Source of the DNA: TMED27 sp964350435
GTDB lineage: Bacteria > Pseudomonadota > Alphaproteobacteria > Micavibrionales > Micavibrionaceae
Length of the DNA: 64,000 bases
Direction: 5' to 3'
NCBI GenBank assembly: GCA_964350435.1
Contig: CAYGJS010000009.1
Span: 1 to 64,000, forward strand
The translations under genes and the position numbers were made by a program. The first letter of the stretch is position 1. Every line of letters starts with the position of its first letter. This document shows positions 50,011 to 58,709 of this stretch, one piece after another. Below the pieces are notes generated by a model. The model worked only from the letters and a program-made list of their open reading frames with translations. It searched no databases and was not told the DNA's origin.

Positions 50011-50985
50011 TTAAAAACGAACCAGAGCCGACCCCCAAGTTAAGCCTCCCCCCATCGCTTCAAATAAAAGCAAATCGCCTTCTTTGATACGGCCATCTTT
50101 AACGCCTTCATGCAAAGCCAGCGGAATGCTTGCCGCCGACGTATTGCCATGGTTTTGCACCGTCACTATAACCTTCTCCATCGGCGCATCCAGCTTCTTG
50201 GCAATCGCCTCGATAATGCGGATATTCGCCTGATGCGGCACCAACCAGTCAATCTGATCGGGTGTCACGTTATTTGTACTCAAAGCCTGATGAACCGCAT
50301 CGGCCATATACGCCACCGCATATTTAAACACTTCCTTACCGTGCATCACAACATGCCCGGCCGCGCCCGTACTTGATGGCCCGCCATCCGTATACAGCAA
50401 ATCCCGCTGCCCGCCATTGGCATATAAATGCGTGGAATGCACACCGCGCGCCTCAATGCCGCCCGCCACTTCCTGCGCCTCCAACACAATCGCCCCCGCA
50501 CCATCGCCAAACAAAACGCAGGTCGTGCGATCTTCCCAATTCAGGATCGACGACATCTTCTCCGCGCCAATCACAATCACGCGGCGCATCTGCCCCGCCT
50601 TAATAAAATTATCCGCCGTCGCCAGCGCATACACGAACCCCGTACACACCGCCTGCACATCAAACGCAACCCCGACAGGCAGCCCGAGCGCAGCCTGCAC
50701 CTTCACCGCCACAGCCGGAAAAGTTTGATCGGGGGTCGTCGTCGCAACAATCACGCCGTCAATATCATCCGCAGGCAATCCGGATCGCTCCAGAGCCTCA
50801 CGCGCAGCCATAACAGCCATATCCGCCGTAGTTTCATCGTCCGCAGCAATATGACGCTGCTCGATCCCACTGCGCTGCCTGATCCATTCATCCGATGTAT
50901 CAACGATTTTCTCCAAATCCGCATTGGTCATGATTTTAGAAGGCAAATATGATCCGGTTCCCCGAATAACAGAACGTATAGGCAT
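50011..50985 (-). CDS. fabH: 3-oxoacyl-[acyl-carrier-protein] synthase III
   Basis: Starts fatty-acid synthesis by condensing acetyl-CoA with malonyl-ACP. The catalytic Cys is in FDVQAVCTGFVYALATADNF (about residue 113), the His in DWLVPHQANIRIIEAIAKKL (about 250), and the Asn in TVQNHGNTSAASIPLALHE (about 280). The GGGLTWGSALVRF end is typical. Length is 324 residues. plsX is nine bases upstream, the classical order. A diverged duplicate of the last 13 codons lies 77 bases downstream. Confidence 0.97.
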   Translation of the reverse strand: MPIRSVIRGTGSYLPSKIMTNADLEKIVDTSDEWIRQRSGIEQRHIAADDETTADMAVMAAREALERSGLPADDIDGVIVATTTPDQTFPAVAVKVQAALGLPVGVAFDVQAVCTGFVYALATADNFIKAGQMRRVIVIGAEKMSSILNWEDRTTCVLFGDGAGAIVLEAQEVAGGIEARGVHSTHLYANGGQRDLLYTDGGPSSTGAAGHVVMHGKEVFKYAVAYMADAVHQALSTNNVTPDQIDWLVPHQANIRIIEAIAKKLDAPMEKVIVTVQNHGNTSAASIPLALHEGVKDGRIKEGDLLLFEAMGGGLTWGSALVRF

Positions 50986-50994
50986 AACTTTACT

Positions 50995-52035
50995 TTATAT
51001 ATCCTCAGTCAAGAATGATTCCTGACTCATGAGATGATTAATATCATGGGCGACAGTTTCAATATAGCCATGCTTGGAAAGCTCCGCCGCCAACCCCACC
51101 GCCGATGAAAACGCCAAGGCGTCACAACCGCCATGACTTTTTACACATAAACCGTTTAAACCCAAAAACACGCCCCCATTATACAAACGCGGGTCAATTT
51201 TCTTCTTAAACCGTTTCAACGCAAAAAATGCACAGGCCGCGCCCAACATCGCCAAAATATCAGAACTAAACACCTTCTTGATCTCATGCGAAATAAACTT
51301 GCTCACGCCCTCGGCAGTCTTCAGCGCAATATTCCCCGCATATCCATCACAAACAATAACGTCCACAACCCCCGCCGTAATATCATTCCCCTCAACAAAC
51401 CCCACATATTTCCCCGGAAAATCCACCCGCGACAAAATCGCATGCGCCCCGCGCACATGGTCGGGGCCCTTGGTATCCTCGCTGCCAACATTGAGTAAAC
51501 CCACACTCGGATTATTAAGCCCTTTATGCGATTTCGCAAATACCGCGCCCAGCACGGCAAATTGCACCAAATTCTCTGCATCCACCAAAACATTCGCGCC
51601 CAGATCCAGCATAATCGTATCGGTCTTTTGCGTCGGAAAAACACTCGCAATCGCAGGGCGATGAATAGCAGGCAAGGTTTTCAGCACAATCTTCGCCATC
51701 GCCATCAACGCACCCGTATTCCCCGCCGACACAACCGCCTGCGCGCGGCCATCATGTACCGCCTCAATCGCCATCCGCATAGACGTGCCCTTACTCGCGC
51801 GCAAAGCTGCCGACGGCTTATCATCGCCAAGAATTTTTTTATCGGTATGTTCAATCGTCGTCACGGGAATAAGAAGCGGATATTGAGCAACAAGCGGCTG
51901 TATCTGCGCTTGGTCACCAAAAATCAGAAATTCAAGATAAGGGTTTTTTTCAAGCGCAAGTGCCGCGCCGGGAATAACACTCTCCGCGCCATGATCGCCG
52001 CCCATAGCATCCAGCGCTATAATCGATTTTGTCAC
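50995..52035 (-). CDS. plsX: Phosphate acyltransferase PlsX
   Basis: Converts acyl-ACP to acyl-phosphate for phospholipid synthesis. Family blocks are IALDAMGGDHGAESVIPGAA (about residues 5-24), AVVSAGNTGALMAMA (about 100), IMLDLGANVLVDAENLVQFA and VGLLNVGSEDTKGPDHV. The start is GTG at 52035. The 346-residue length is normal. rpmF and yceD lie upstream and fabH follows after nine bases, a conserved fatty-acid cluster. Confidence 0.96.
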   Translation of the reverse strand: MTKSIIALDAMGGDHGAESVIPGAALALEKNPYLEFLIFGDQAQIQPLVAQYPLLIPVTTIEHTDKKILGDDKPSAALRASKGTSMRMAIEAVHDGRAQAVVSAGNTGALMAMAKIVLKTLPAIHRPAIASVFPTQKTDTIMLDLGANVLVDAENLVQFAVLGAVFAKSHKGLNNPSVGLLNVGSEDTKGPDHVRGAHAILSRVDFPGKYVGFVEGNDITAGVVDVIVCDGYAGNIALKTAEGVSKFISHEIKKVFSSDILAMLGAACAFFALKRFKKKIDPRLYNGGVFLGLNGLCVKSHGGCDALAFSSAVGLAAELSKHGYIETVAHDINHLMSQESFLTEDI

Positions 52036-52114
52036 TTTACCACGCCCTCGTTTAAGTGAAGGGGAATTCTATCGGAAATGAAGAGGTCAGAAAAGGCGTA
52101 AAAAACGCGCGAAC

Positions 52115-52294
52115 CTAATCGCGCGCTTCGATAACCTGACGACCTTTATATGTTCCGGTCTTCAGATCAATATGGTGGCGGCGCTTCGGCTCACCAGTAT
52201 TACCATCTTCAACCCACTGCTCAACAGTAAGCGCGTCATGGGCACGGCGCATATTGCGCTTTGATTTTGTTGTTTTTCTCTTAGGAACAGCCAT
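52115..52294 (-). CDS. rpmF: 50S ribosomal protein L32
   Basis: A 59-residue ribosomal protein. MAVPKRKTTKSKRNMRRAHD is the family N-terminus. The zinc Cys pairs of some L32 proteins are missing, so this is the zinc-free form common in alphaproteobacteria. AGGAC lies before the ATG at 52294. A longer frame starting 21 codons upstream is not supported. It sits 79 bases upstream of plsX and 68 bases downstream of yceD. Confidence 0.95.
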   Translation of the reverse strand: MAVPKRKTTKSKRNMRRAHDALTVEQWVEDGNTGEPKRRHHIDLKTGTYKGRQVIEARD

Positions 52295-52362
52295 GGTTCT
52301 CTTGTCCTTTTTTAAATCTTGAAGCAGGGTAATACCGAATTTGCACACCAAGCGCAAGGAAA

Positions 52363-52959
52363 TTATTCACCCAATTTGTCTTTCCAGTCCTTCAGCGCCG
52401 CAAAAGGATTATTCACAGAAGCCGAAAAATCCTTCTGCTGGTCATCGCCGACTTCAAAAACCACCCCTTCCGCATGCGGATAAGGATCAATCATCAGCGA
52501 TAAATGCTGGGTCACCAACTCCCCCAAATCAATCTTATCATCAATAATCGCCTCTGGATCTTCACTCTCATCCAGCATCGGCACTTCCTGATGTCCCTTT
52601 TCGGCTATACGCTCCTTCCGCGCTTTGGCCAAAGGAATAGCCTTATCCGGATCGGCAAACCACGCCTCGAACGCCTCATGCACTTCCGTATGCAGCGGCT
52701 CAAGCGTTACAACGCAGGCCTGCGTCAATTCCGCATCAATCTTGCCGACAATATGCACCATCAAACTGCTCTTGGGATTAAAAATCGTAAGCTGAGCGTT
52801 CAGCGAATTCACAGCCAAAACCCCCAATCTCTGCGCCAAGCGCCCGCGCGCCGCCTCATCAGGAGAGATATCCACACTCAGCTTGCCACTCTCAACATCA
52901 TTCACATCAAGAAAATAAGACCATTCGGTTTCAACAATGTCATGTGCCGTTTTACCCAT
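52363..52959 (-). CDS. yceD: DUF177 (YceD) family protein
   Basis: A 198-residue acidic protein of the DUF177 family that travels with rpmF and plsX. The family has been linked to 23S rRNA metabolism in bacteria and plants. The typical centre GKIDAELTQACVVTLEPLHT (about residues 71-90) is followed by DDKIDLGELVTQHLSLMIDP (about 141-160) and NPFAALKDWKDKL at the end. It lies nine bases downstream of the ubiquinol-cytochrome c chaperone gene. Confidence 0.88.
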   Translation of the reverse strand: MGKTAHDIVETEWSYFLDVNDVESGKLSVDISPDEAARGRLAQRLGVLAVNSLNAQLTIFNPKSSLMVHIVGKIDAELTQACVVTLEPLHTEVHEAFEAWFADPDKAIPLAKARKERIAEKGHQEVPMLDESEDPEAIIDDKIDLGELVTQHLSLMIDPYPHAEGVVFEVGDDQQKDFSASVNNPFAALKDWKDKLGE

Positions 52960-52968
52960 CGCCCAGCC

Positions 52969-53481
52969 CTAATCTAAAAATTCTATTTTCCCGCTAATGA
53001 TATCATCAATCTCCTGCCCTTGCAGGTGCTTGATACTCTTGCGAACATATTTCTCCAAGGCCTTCAGCGTCTTTGCATCAATATCCGCGCCGCCATACAA
53101 ATTCTTGCGAAGCACCTCTGCCATATCTCCGGCTTGAAAAGCGTCGCGATACGCATGCATCCTCCCGTTAAACGCCTTCATCATCTTCTTCTGGTGTTTC
53201 GGAATGCCGACATCACCAATTCCGAGTTCTCGCAAGGATTGATCCATATTTGCAAATGTCACATCAAAAAGCGCCTGATTAAACTTCATCTGCCCGCCCT
53301 CAATCATCCGCTCCATCACCATAAAAATATGAAGCAACAAACAATCAAACCGCCCGGTAAATGTGTCAGGCACAGCGTATTCAGTATAAAAAACCTGAGA
53401 AACCGCGCGCTGCAGCGCCTGAGTATAAACCAACACAACCCCGTCCTCACATGGATTTTTAAATTTAAATAAGCCCAGCAT
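52969..53481 (-). CDS. Ubiquinol-cytochrome c chaperone family protein
   Basis: A 170-residue helical protein of the CBP3/UQCC1 family, thought to assist cytochrome bc1 assembly. The core is VFYTEYAVPDTFTGRFDCLL (about residues 31-50), ALFDVTFANMDQSLRELGIG and DVGIPKHQKKMMKAFNGRMH (about 93-112). The ATG at 53481 gives MLGLFKFKN; an upstream extension would run through the divergent bamE promoter and is rejected. It is divergent from bamE with 59 bases between starts, as in other alphaproteobacteria. Confidence 0.88.
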   Translation of the reverse strand: MLGLFKFKNPCEDGVVLVYTQALQRAVSQVFYTEYAVPDTFTGRFDCLLLHIFMVMERMIEGGQMKFNQALFDVTFANMDQSLRELGIGDVGIPKHQKKMMKAFNGRMHAYRDAFQAGDMAEVLRKNLYGGADIDAKTLKALEKYVRKSIKHLQGQEIDDIISGKIEFLD

Positions 53482-53540
53482 TGATGTTATCCTCGAACAA
53501 TCGCTATAGTAGCGTGAGTGTAACATAAGAGATTCTGAAG

Positions 53541-54014
53541 ATGATTCAAGGTTCAAAAACATTTCTACTGGCAATAAGCACCACCGCCATTCTTGGTCTG
53601 GCGGCATGCACCCCCACAGTGGCAAAACGCGGCAATCTTCTGGAGGATTATCAAATCGCCGAAATCCAGCAAGGCATCAGCACCCGCTCCGATGTTCTGC
53701 GGAACCTCGGCTCACCAACAACCAAATCAACCTTCGACCCTAATGTCTGGTACTATATCGGCCAGGAAACCGAAAAGCGCGGCATCCTTGACCCCGAAGT
53801 GATCAATGAACGCATTATCGTCGTCGCCTTCAACGAAGAAGGCATCGTCGAGATTATCCGCGATGTCGACAACCAACGCATGGACATCCCCTATATGCGT
53901 GATAAAACCCCGACACACGGAAATGAAGTCACTGTGATGCAGCAATTCTTCGGCAATCTCGGCCGCTTTAACCCGCCAACCTCCGCCGCCGATCAACCCA
54001 ACCCCGCGCAGTAA
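53541..54014 (+). CDS. bamE: Outer-membrane assembly lipoprotein BamE/OmlA
   Basis: Lipoprotein of the BAM complex that folds outer-membrane proteins. The signal peptide ends in the lipobox LGLAAC (Cys about 23). The SmpA/OmlA fold is seen in IQQGISTRSDVLRNLGSPTT (about 43-62) and DPNVWYYIGQETEKRGI. The 157-residue length with a Pro/Asn-rich end is usual in alphaproteobacteria. It is divergent from the chaperone gene and ends one base before the frameshifted small gene on the other strand. Confidence 0.92.
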   Translation: MIQGSKTFLLAISTTAILGLAACTPTVAKRGNLLEDYQIAEIQQGISTRSDVLRNLGSPTTKSTFDPNVWYYIGQETEKRGILDPEVINERIIVVAFNEEGIVEIIRDVDNQRMDIPYMRDKTPTHGNEVTVMQQFFGNLGRFNPPTSAADQPNPAQ

Positions 54015-54015
54015 C

Positions 54016-54268
54016 CTACATATTCAAAACTGACAATTCGTCTACAATCCCCTCAGGATCGACAGAAATTGTGACCCTGCTCTCATCTATGGAAACAGCT
54101 GAGTAACTCTCCCCTTGTGGCTGGGATGTGTATTTAAATTCAGCTTTTAAAGAAGAAAAACCCTCTGGCAGTTTCTCTCCCATGACAACAGTGCAAACCG
54201 TTTTCCCCTGTTGCCCCAGCGCAACAGTGGGGGGGGTCCTGTTTCAAACCGGCGACATAAAAAACCAT
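54016..54268 (-). pseudogene. Small gene out of frame at a run of eight G
   Basis: A strong ribosome binding site, GGAGGAG (54272-54278), precedes an ATG at 54268 (MVFYVAGLKQDPP). The frame then meets eight C in a row on the minus strand (54229-54236). As written it ends soon after in a different, Cys-rich sequence. With seven C the frame continues as TVALGQQGKTVCTVVMGEKL and runs to a TAG at 54016, about 83 residues in all. The downstream frame looks like real coding sequence (SYSAVSIDESRVTISVDPEG). No family is recognised. Explanations are a homopolymer sequencing error, a broken gene or a phase-variable tract. Confidence 0.6.
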
Positions 54269-54328
54269 AAGCTCCTCCAGGTAAAAATATGAAAAATAAA
54301 ATTACCCGCTCTCTAAAAATAATACAAT

Positions 54329-54365
54329 AAAAAAAAGCCCAACATCACTGCAGGGCTTTTTGTTT
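54329..54365 (-). terminator. Rho-independent terminator after hppA
   Basis: agccc (54336-54340) pairs with gggct (54353-54357). T-rich sequence follows on both strands, so the hairpin could work in either direction; on the minus strand nine T follow. It lies 17 bases beyond the hppA stop. Confidence 0.8.
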
Positions 54366-54381
54366 GTCTTAAAAGCGGAAA

Positions 54382-56517
54382 TTAGCCAGCCGTCGTTGCG
54401 AACTTCGCAACCACAGCCACCAACAGAATCGCCACAATATTCACGATCTTGATCAATGGGTTCACCGCAGGGCCAGCCGTATCTTTATAAGGGTCACCAA
54501 CAGTGTCTCCTGTTACGGCCGCATGGTGAGCGTCACTGCCCTTACCGCCATGATGGCCGTCTTCGATGTACTTCTTCGCATTATCCCACGCGCCGCCTCC
54601 GGCTGTCATAGAAATCGCAACAAACAAGCCTGTCACAATCGTACCGACAAGCATCGCGCCCAAACATTCAAACGCAGGGCCCATCTCTCCGGTCAGTTTG
54701 TAAACAACCACCCAAAGCACAACCGGCGCACAAACAGGCAGCAATGACGGCACAATCATCTCGCGAATCGCCGCTTGCGTCAGCATATCGACAGCCTTGC
54801 CATATTCCGGCTTTGCCGTCCCCTTCATGATCCCCGGAATGTCCTTGAACTGACGACGCACTTCAATCACCACAGACGCCGCCGCGCGACCAACCGCCGT
54901 CATAGACATCGCCGAGAAAAGATACGGCAACAACCCACCAAGGAACAAACCGATAATCACATACGGATCCTCAAGCGAGAAACTCATCTCACCCAGATCC
55001 GGCAGATAATGCTTGATCTCCTCGGTATACCCGGCAAACAGTACCAGAGCCGCCAAGCCGGCAGACCCGATCGCATACCCCTTCGTCACGGCTTTGGTTG
55101 TATTCCCAACCGCATCCAGCGCATCCGTGGTTTTGCGAACGCCCGCAGGAAGATCCGACATCTCGGCAATCCCGCCCGCATTGTCCGTTACAGGGCCATA
55201 AGCATCAAGCGCAACAACCATTCCGGCCAGTGAAAGCATGGACGTTGCCGCAATCGCGATCCCGTAAAGCCCGGCCAGATCAAACGCCACATAAATGCCG
55301 CCGCAGATCACAATCACCGGCAGCGCAGTGGCTTCCAATGATACTGCCAGACCCTGAATTACATTCGTACCATGACCCGTTTCCGAAGCCTTGGCGATAT
55401 CCCGCACAGGGCGGAACGCGGTCGAAGTGTAATATTCAGTAATCCAGATCAGGAGCCCCGTGACAACAAGACCAGAAAGCACGCAAAGATAAATCTCAAG
55501 CGGCGTGATAATCTTGCCTGATGTCATGGGAATCGCCTGATCAATCCCGATATTGGCCAAAGCCACAGCAATCAGAATAGCCGAAAACACCGCACTCGCG
55601 ACAAAGCCCTTGTAAAGCGCGCCCATGATGCTTTTGGTTTTACCCAAACGCACAAAGAATGTACCGGCAACAGACGCCACAATACAAACCCCGCCGATAA
55701 ACATCGGCAGCATCATCATCTGTTCGACCGCCGCTGGTGCAAACGCACTATAGGCAATCAACATCGTCGCAACCACGGTCACGGCGTATGTTTCAAACAG
55801 ATCCGCAGCCATCCCCGCACAGTCACCAACATTGTCACCAACGTTATCGGCAATCACCGCAGGGTTACGAGGGTCATCCTCAGGGATTCCCGCTTCGACT
55901 TTGCCCACCAGATCGGCCCCAACGTCCGCACCTTTGGTAAAAATACCGCCGCCAAGACGCGCAAAAATTGAAATCAGCGAAGCCCCGAAACCCAAAGCCA
56001 CAAGACCTTCGAGAATTTTGCGCAAGATCGCCATTTTCTCTGCGCCTTCGCTGGTCACATATCCAAGTTCATATTGAAGCCAGGCGAAATAACCCGCTAC
56101 CCCCAAAAGCCCGAGGCCGACAACCAGCATCCCGGTCACCGCGCCGGATTTAAACGCAACGCTCAGGGCTTTCTCAAGACTTTCGGTCGCCGCCTGCGCC
56201 GTGCGCACATTCGCCCGCACAGAAACAATCATCCCGTTATACCCTGCAAGCCCCGATAAAACCGCGCCGATTACAAAACCAAGAGCAACATGGGTGCCGA
56301 GCAAAACATAAAGCAAACCTGCAGTCACAAAACCAACAATTCCGATTGTCCGATACTGCCGGTTCAAATAGGCCTGCGCCCCTTCCTGAATCGCGCCTGC
56401 AATTTCCTGCATCTTCTTATTACCAGGACTCAGCGCCATAATCTGCCGCGACGCCACTGCGCTATAAATCAACGCCAGCATGCCACAACAGGCAATTATT
56501 ATTAAAAGTGAAGTCAT
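54382..56517 (-). CDS. hppA: Membrane-bound proton-translocating pyrophosphatase
   Basis: Couples pyrophosphate hydrolysis to proton export across the inner membrane. The 711-residue protein has about 16 membrane helices. The active site is shown by GADVGADLVGKVEAGIPEDD (about residues 195-214) and NPAVIADNVGDNVGDCAGMA (about 217-236). The sequence GNTTKAVTKGYAIGSAGLAA carries Lys where potassium-dependent enzymes have Ala, so this should be the potassium-independent, proton-pumping type. It stands alone with a clear terminator. Confidence 0.96.
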   Translation of the reverse strand: MTSLLIIIACCGMLALIYSAVASRQIMALSPGNKKMQEIAGAIQEGAQAYLNRQYRTIGIVGFVTAGLLYVLLGTHVALGFVIGAVLSGLAGYNGMIVSVRANVRTAQAATESLEKALSVAFKSGAVTGMLVVGLGLLGVAGYFAWLQYELGYVTSEGAEKMAILRKILEGLVALGFGASLISIFARLGGGIFTKGADVGADLVGKVEAGIPEDDPRNPAVIADNVGDNVGDCAGMAADLFETYAVTVVATMLIAYSAFAPAAVEQMMMLPMFIGGVCIVASVAGTFFVRLGKTKSIMGALYKGFVASAVFSAILIAVALANIGIDQAIPMTSGKIITPLEIYLCVLSGLVVTGLLIWITEYYTSTAFRPVRDIAKASETGHGTNVIQGLAVSLEATALPVIVICGGIYVAFDLAGLYGIAIAATSMLSLAGMVVALDAYGPVTDNAGGIAEMSDLPAGVRKTTDALDAVGNTTKAVTKGYAIGSAGLAALVLFAGYTEEIKHYLPDLGEMSFSLEDPYVIIGLFLGGLLPYLFSAMSMTAVGRAAASVVIEVRRQFKDIPGIMKGTAKPEYGKAVDMLTQAAIREMIVPSLLPVCAPVVLWVVVYKLTGEMGPAFECLGAMLVGTIVTGLFVAISMTAGGGAWDNAKKYIEDGHHGGKGSDAHHAAVTGDTVGDPYKDTAGPAVNPLIKIVNIVAILLVAVVAKFATTAG

Positions 56518-56665
56518 TTTCCCCTACCTCATTTTTTGTTGTTATTAAAACATAAAAAGACAGAACCGTTTGAAACAACGCCTGAATTTATAACATTATG
56601 AGTGTAGGGAAAGAAATCCGCCGCGCAAGGCTTTTGTGAAAAACACTCCACACCGAAAACAGTTT

Positions 56666-57031
56666 TTATGACCCGGCAGGAGCACAGGCCTCAAAACGTG
56701 TCCCCTCATCTTGGGTAAGCCATGCCCTAATTTCATCTACTGTCATAAAGCGACTGAAATGCGGGCGAGCCGCCAGCTCAACAATTCTAAAAAAATCATC
56801 TCGTGCTAATAATGGATCAACATCAGAAATACTGCCACTCTCAAGTGCCCACAACAAAGACACGCCTTGACTACAAACACCATAAACACTGACAAGGCCA
56901 AACATTTCTGCAGCCTTTTTTTGCCCCTCAGTAAGCGGCGGTGGTAAAGTATCAGCTGGATCCCCTTGTCCACAACTCGCAGTAAACACCAACACCAGCG
57001 ACGCAGCAGCAGCTTTTATACCTGAACGCAT
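56666..57031 (-). CDS. Putative lipoprotein
   Basis: A 121-residue protein with a lipoprotein signal: AAAASLVLVF followed by lipobox TASC (Cys about 20), then a Pro-rich linker (DPADTLPPPLTEGQ). The mature domain is mainly helical and has two further Cys (VYGVCSQG and FEACAPAGS at the end) that may be linked. No family recognised. It lies 140 bases downstream of fliL, past that gene's terminator, so it has its own promoter. Confidence 0.68.
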   Translation of the reverse strand: MRSGIKAAAASLVLVFTASCGQGDPADTLPPPLTEGQKKAAEMFGLVSVYGVCSQGVSLLWALESGSISDVDPLLARDDFFRIVELAARPHFSRFMTVDEIRAWLTQDEGTRFEACAPAGS

Positions 57032-57087
57032 ATAAATATCCTCAATCTGTTGCAGTATAGCTGCATCACACGTAAAATTATGTCAAG

Positions 57088-57119
57088 AAAAAAACGCCCG
57101 ACCACGTGAATGGCCGGGC
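57088..57119 (-). terminator. Rho-independent terminator after fliL
   Basis: On the minus strand GCCCGGCCA (57111-57119) pairs perfectly, with G-T exceptions, with TGGTCGGGC (57096-57104). Seven T follow (57088-57094). Confidence 0.88.
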
Positions 57120-57171
57120 AGTGTTTAGAGGGTTCACATCTAGGACTGAGCAAAACCCAGTCCAGAATTCT

Positions 57172-57654
57172 TTAAATCGGACGCTGCTGCACCACTTGCA
57201 GCAAAACTTCATTCAACTGTTCTTCGCCGAGTATCCCCGCGCCTACTTTATTAAGACGACCTTTCAGATAACTCACGCGCAGCGCACCGCCTTTTGTCAA
57301 AGCATGGCGATTAAGCGCACCATATAAATCTTGGATAAACGCGCTCGTCAATTTCGGAGCCATCTCCTCAACCGATTTTTTGGACGCTTCATCAGGAACA
57401 TCAATCGCAATCATCACGCTCACAACCTGTGAAACACCATTTTTATCAACTATGGGAAGAACGAGCGGATCAAGCTCAACAAAATCAAAAGTCGGACGTT
57501 TTTCTGCGGGCTTTTCGGCTTCGGCCATCGCCTCATCAACCGCCGCCTCGTCTCCCGAAGAGGCCTTCGCAGGATTGAGAAAATAGTAATAGCCGCCGGC
57601 TCCCGCCCCGCCCAAAACTATAAGTGCCCCCAGCACTATCAAAATCATTCGCAT
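57172..57654 (-). CDS. fliL: Flagellar basal-body-associated protein FliL
   Basis: A single-pass inner-membrane protein that strengthens the motor-stator connection. The N-terminal helix is at about residues 3-22 (MILIVLGALIVLGGAGAG). An acidic linker follows (GDEAAVDEAMAEAEKPAEKR). The FliL domain then runs from FVELDPLVLPIV (about 57) to the end, with RVSYLKGRLNKVGAGILGEE. Length is 160 residues. No other flagellar gene is in the window. FliL homologues also occur outside flagella, so motility is not proven. A strong terminator follows. Confidence 0.85.
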   Translation of the reverse strand: MRMILIVLGALIVLGGAGAGGYYYFLNPAKASSGDEAAVDEAMAEAEKPAEKRPTFDFVELDPLVLPIVDKNGVSQVVSVMIAIDVPDEASKKSVEEMAPKLTSAFIQDLYGALNRHALTKGGALRVSYLKGRLNKVGAGILGEEQLNEVLLQVVQQRPI

Positions 57655-57796
57655 TGATTAAACCCTAACAAGAATCGTACCCTATCTTTATGGTAACGCC
57701 TTGAGTCTTAATGAGTGGTTACTATTCCCTAAAATTCGAAACAGTATTTCGTAAAATGAGCAGTGTGGTTTGGGGAAGAATCACCCCTTGAAGATC

Positions 57797-58267
57797 CTAA
57801 TGATCGAAGATTTTCGAGATACTGTCCAGAACGCCGTTTACAAGCCCCACTTCTGAACGCTCGTAAAATGCATGCGCAACATGCAAATAATCATTGATAA
57901 CCAGCGGCGCATCATGCTTCCCGACCATAAGCTCATAAGCCCCGCAAATCAGAATGGATTTTAAAAGCGGCTCCACATCCCTGTCCGCCGCATCTTTCTT
58001 TAAATTCGCATCCACAATCGTCGTCAATTCAGGCAAACGCTCGTCCACACCAAGCAAAATCGCCTTAAGCAACGCACCATCGGGACGAACAAGTGCCTCA
58101 CCCTCAATCTCCATATTGCTGCGATGCTCGAGATATTCCGCTGCGAGAGCCCGCAAAGATTGCTTATTCTGGCTCGACTGATACACCGCCTGAACCGCAC
58201 TCAGGCGAGCCGAACGCGCCGCCGCGCTCGGAGAAGACTTATTCTCTGTCTTGAAATTCCCGCTCAT
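57797..58267 (-). CDS. nusB: Transcription antitermination factor NusB
   Basis: RNA-binding helical protein that works with NusE in rRNA antitermination. SAAARSARLSAVQAVYQSSQ (about residues 14-33) is the N-terminal signature, and LLKSILICGAYELMVGKHDA (about 103-122) with PLVINDYLHVAHAFYER is the C-terminal one. The 156-residue length is normal. It overlaps the ribH stop by four bases, closing the riboflavin operon as in many alphaproteobacteria. Confidence 0.95.
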   Translation of the reverse strand: MSGNFKTENKSSPSAAARSARLSAVQAVYQSSQNKQSLRALAAEYLEHRSNMEIEGEALVRPDGALLKAILLGVDERLPELTTIVDANLKKDAADRDVEPLLKSILICGAYELMVGKHDAPLVINDYLHVAHAFYERSEVGLVNGVLDSISKIFDH

Positions 58268-58689
58268 GAATAGGCCTTTTTGAGTTCATACATCGCCAAA
58301 GCCGTTTTCGCAAACGCCGCGCCCTTGTTCTTTTTTGCCGGATCGGCGCGGCTCACCGCCTGCGCCTCATTCTCACATGTCAAAATTCCGTTCGCCAGCG
58401 CAAGTTCCCGCTCAATCGAAAGCGCCATAAGCCCGCGCGCACTCTCATTGCATACCGTATCATAATGCGATGTCTCCCCGCGGATAACGCACCCAAGCGC
58501 GATAAACGCATCATAATGCGACGCGGCAAAAGCAATCGCCGCCGGAATTTCAAGCGCGCCCGGCACTTCAATCACGTCATATTGAATGGATTGATCTCTC
58601 AAAACCGCGCTCGCCCCCGCCAGCAACATATCGGAAATATGCTCATAAAAACGGGCTTCTACAATAAGTATGCGGGGTTTGGCGGTCAT
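58264..58689 (-). CDS. ribH: 6,7-dimethyl-8-ribityllumazine synthase
   Basis: Condenses the RibBA butanone product with the ribitylamino pyrimidine, the last but one step to riboflavin. The substrate loop VPGALEIPAAIAFAASHYDA (about residues 42-61) is followed by FIALGCVIRGETSHYDTVCN, with the active-site His. The ATG at 58689 (MTAKPRILIVEARFY) is preferred over a TTG two codons earlier. It is 141 residues long, forming the capsid-like icosahedron or a pentamer. nusB overlaps its end. Confidence 0.95.
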   Translation of the reverse strand: MTAKPRILIVEARFYEHISDMLLAGASAVLRDQSIQYDVIEVPGALEIPAAIAFAASHYDAFIALGCVIRGETSHYDTVCNESARGLMALSIERELALANGILTCENEAQAVSRADPAKKNKGAAFAKTALAMYELKKAYS

Positions 58690-58709
58690 CTTCAATTTTC
58701 CAAGAATTG

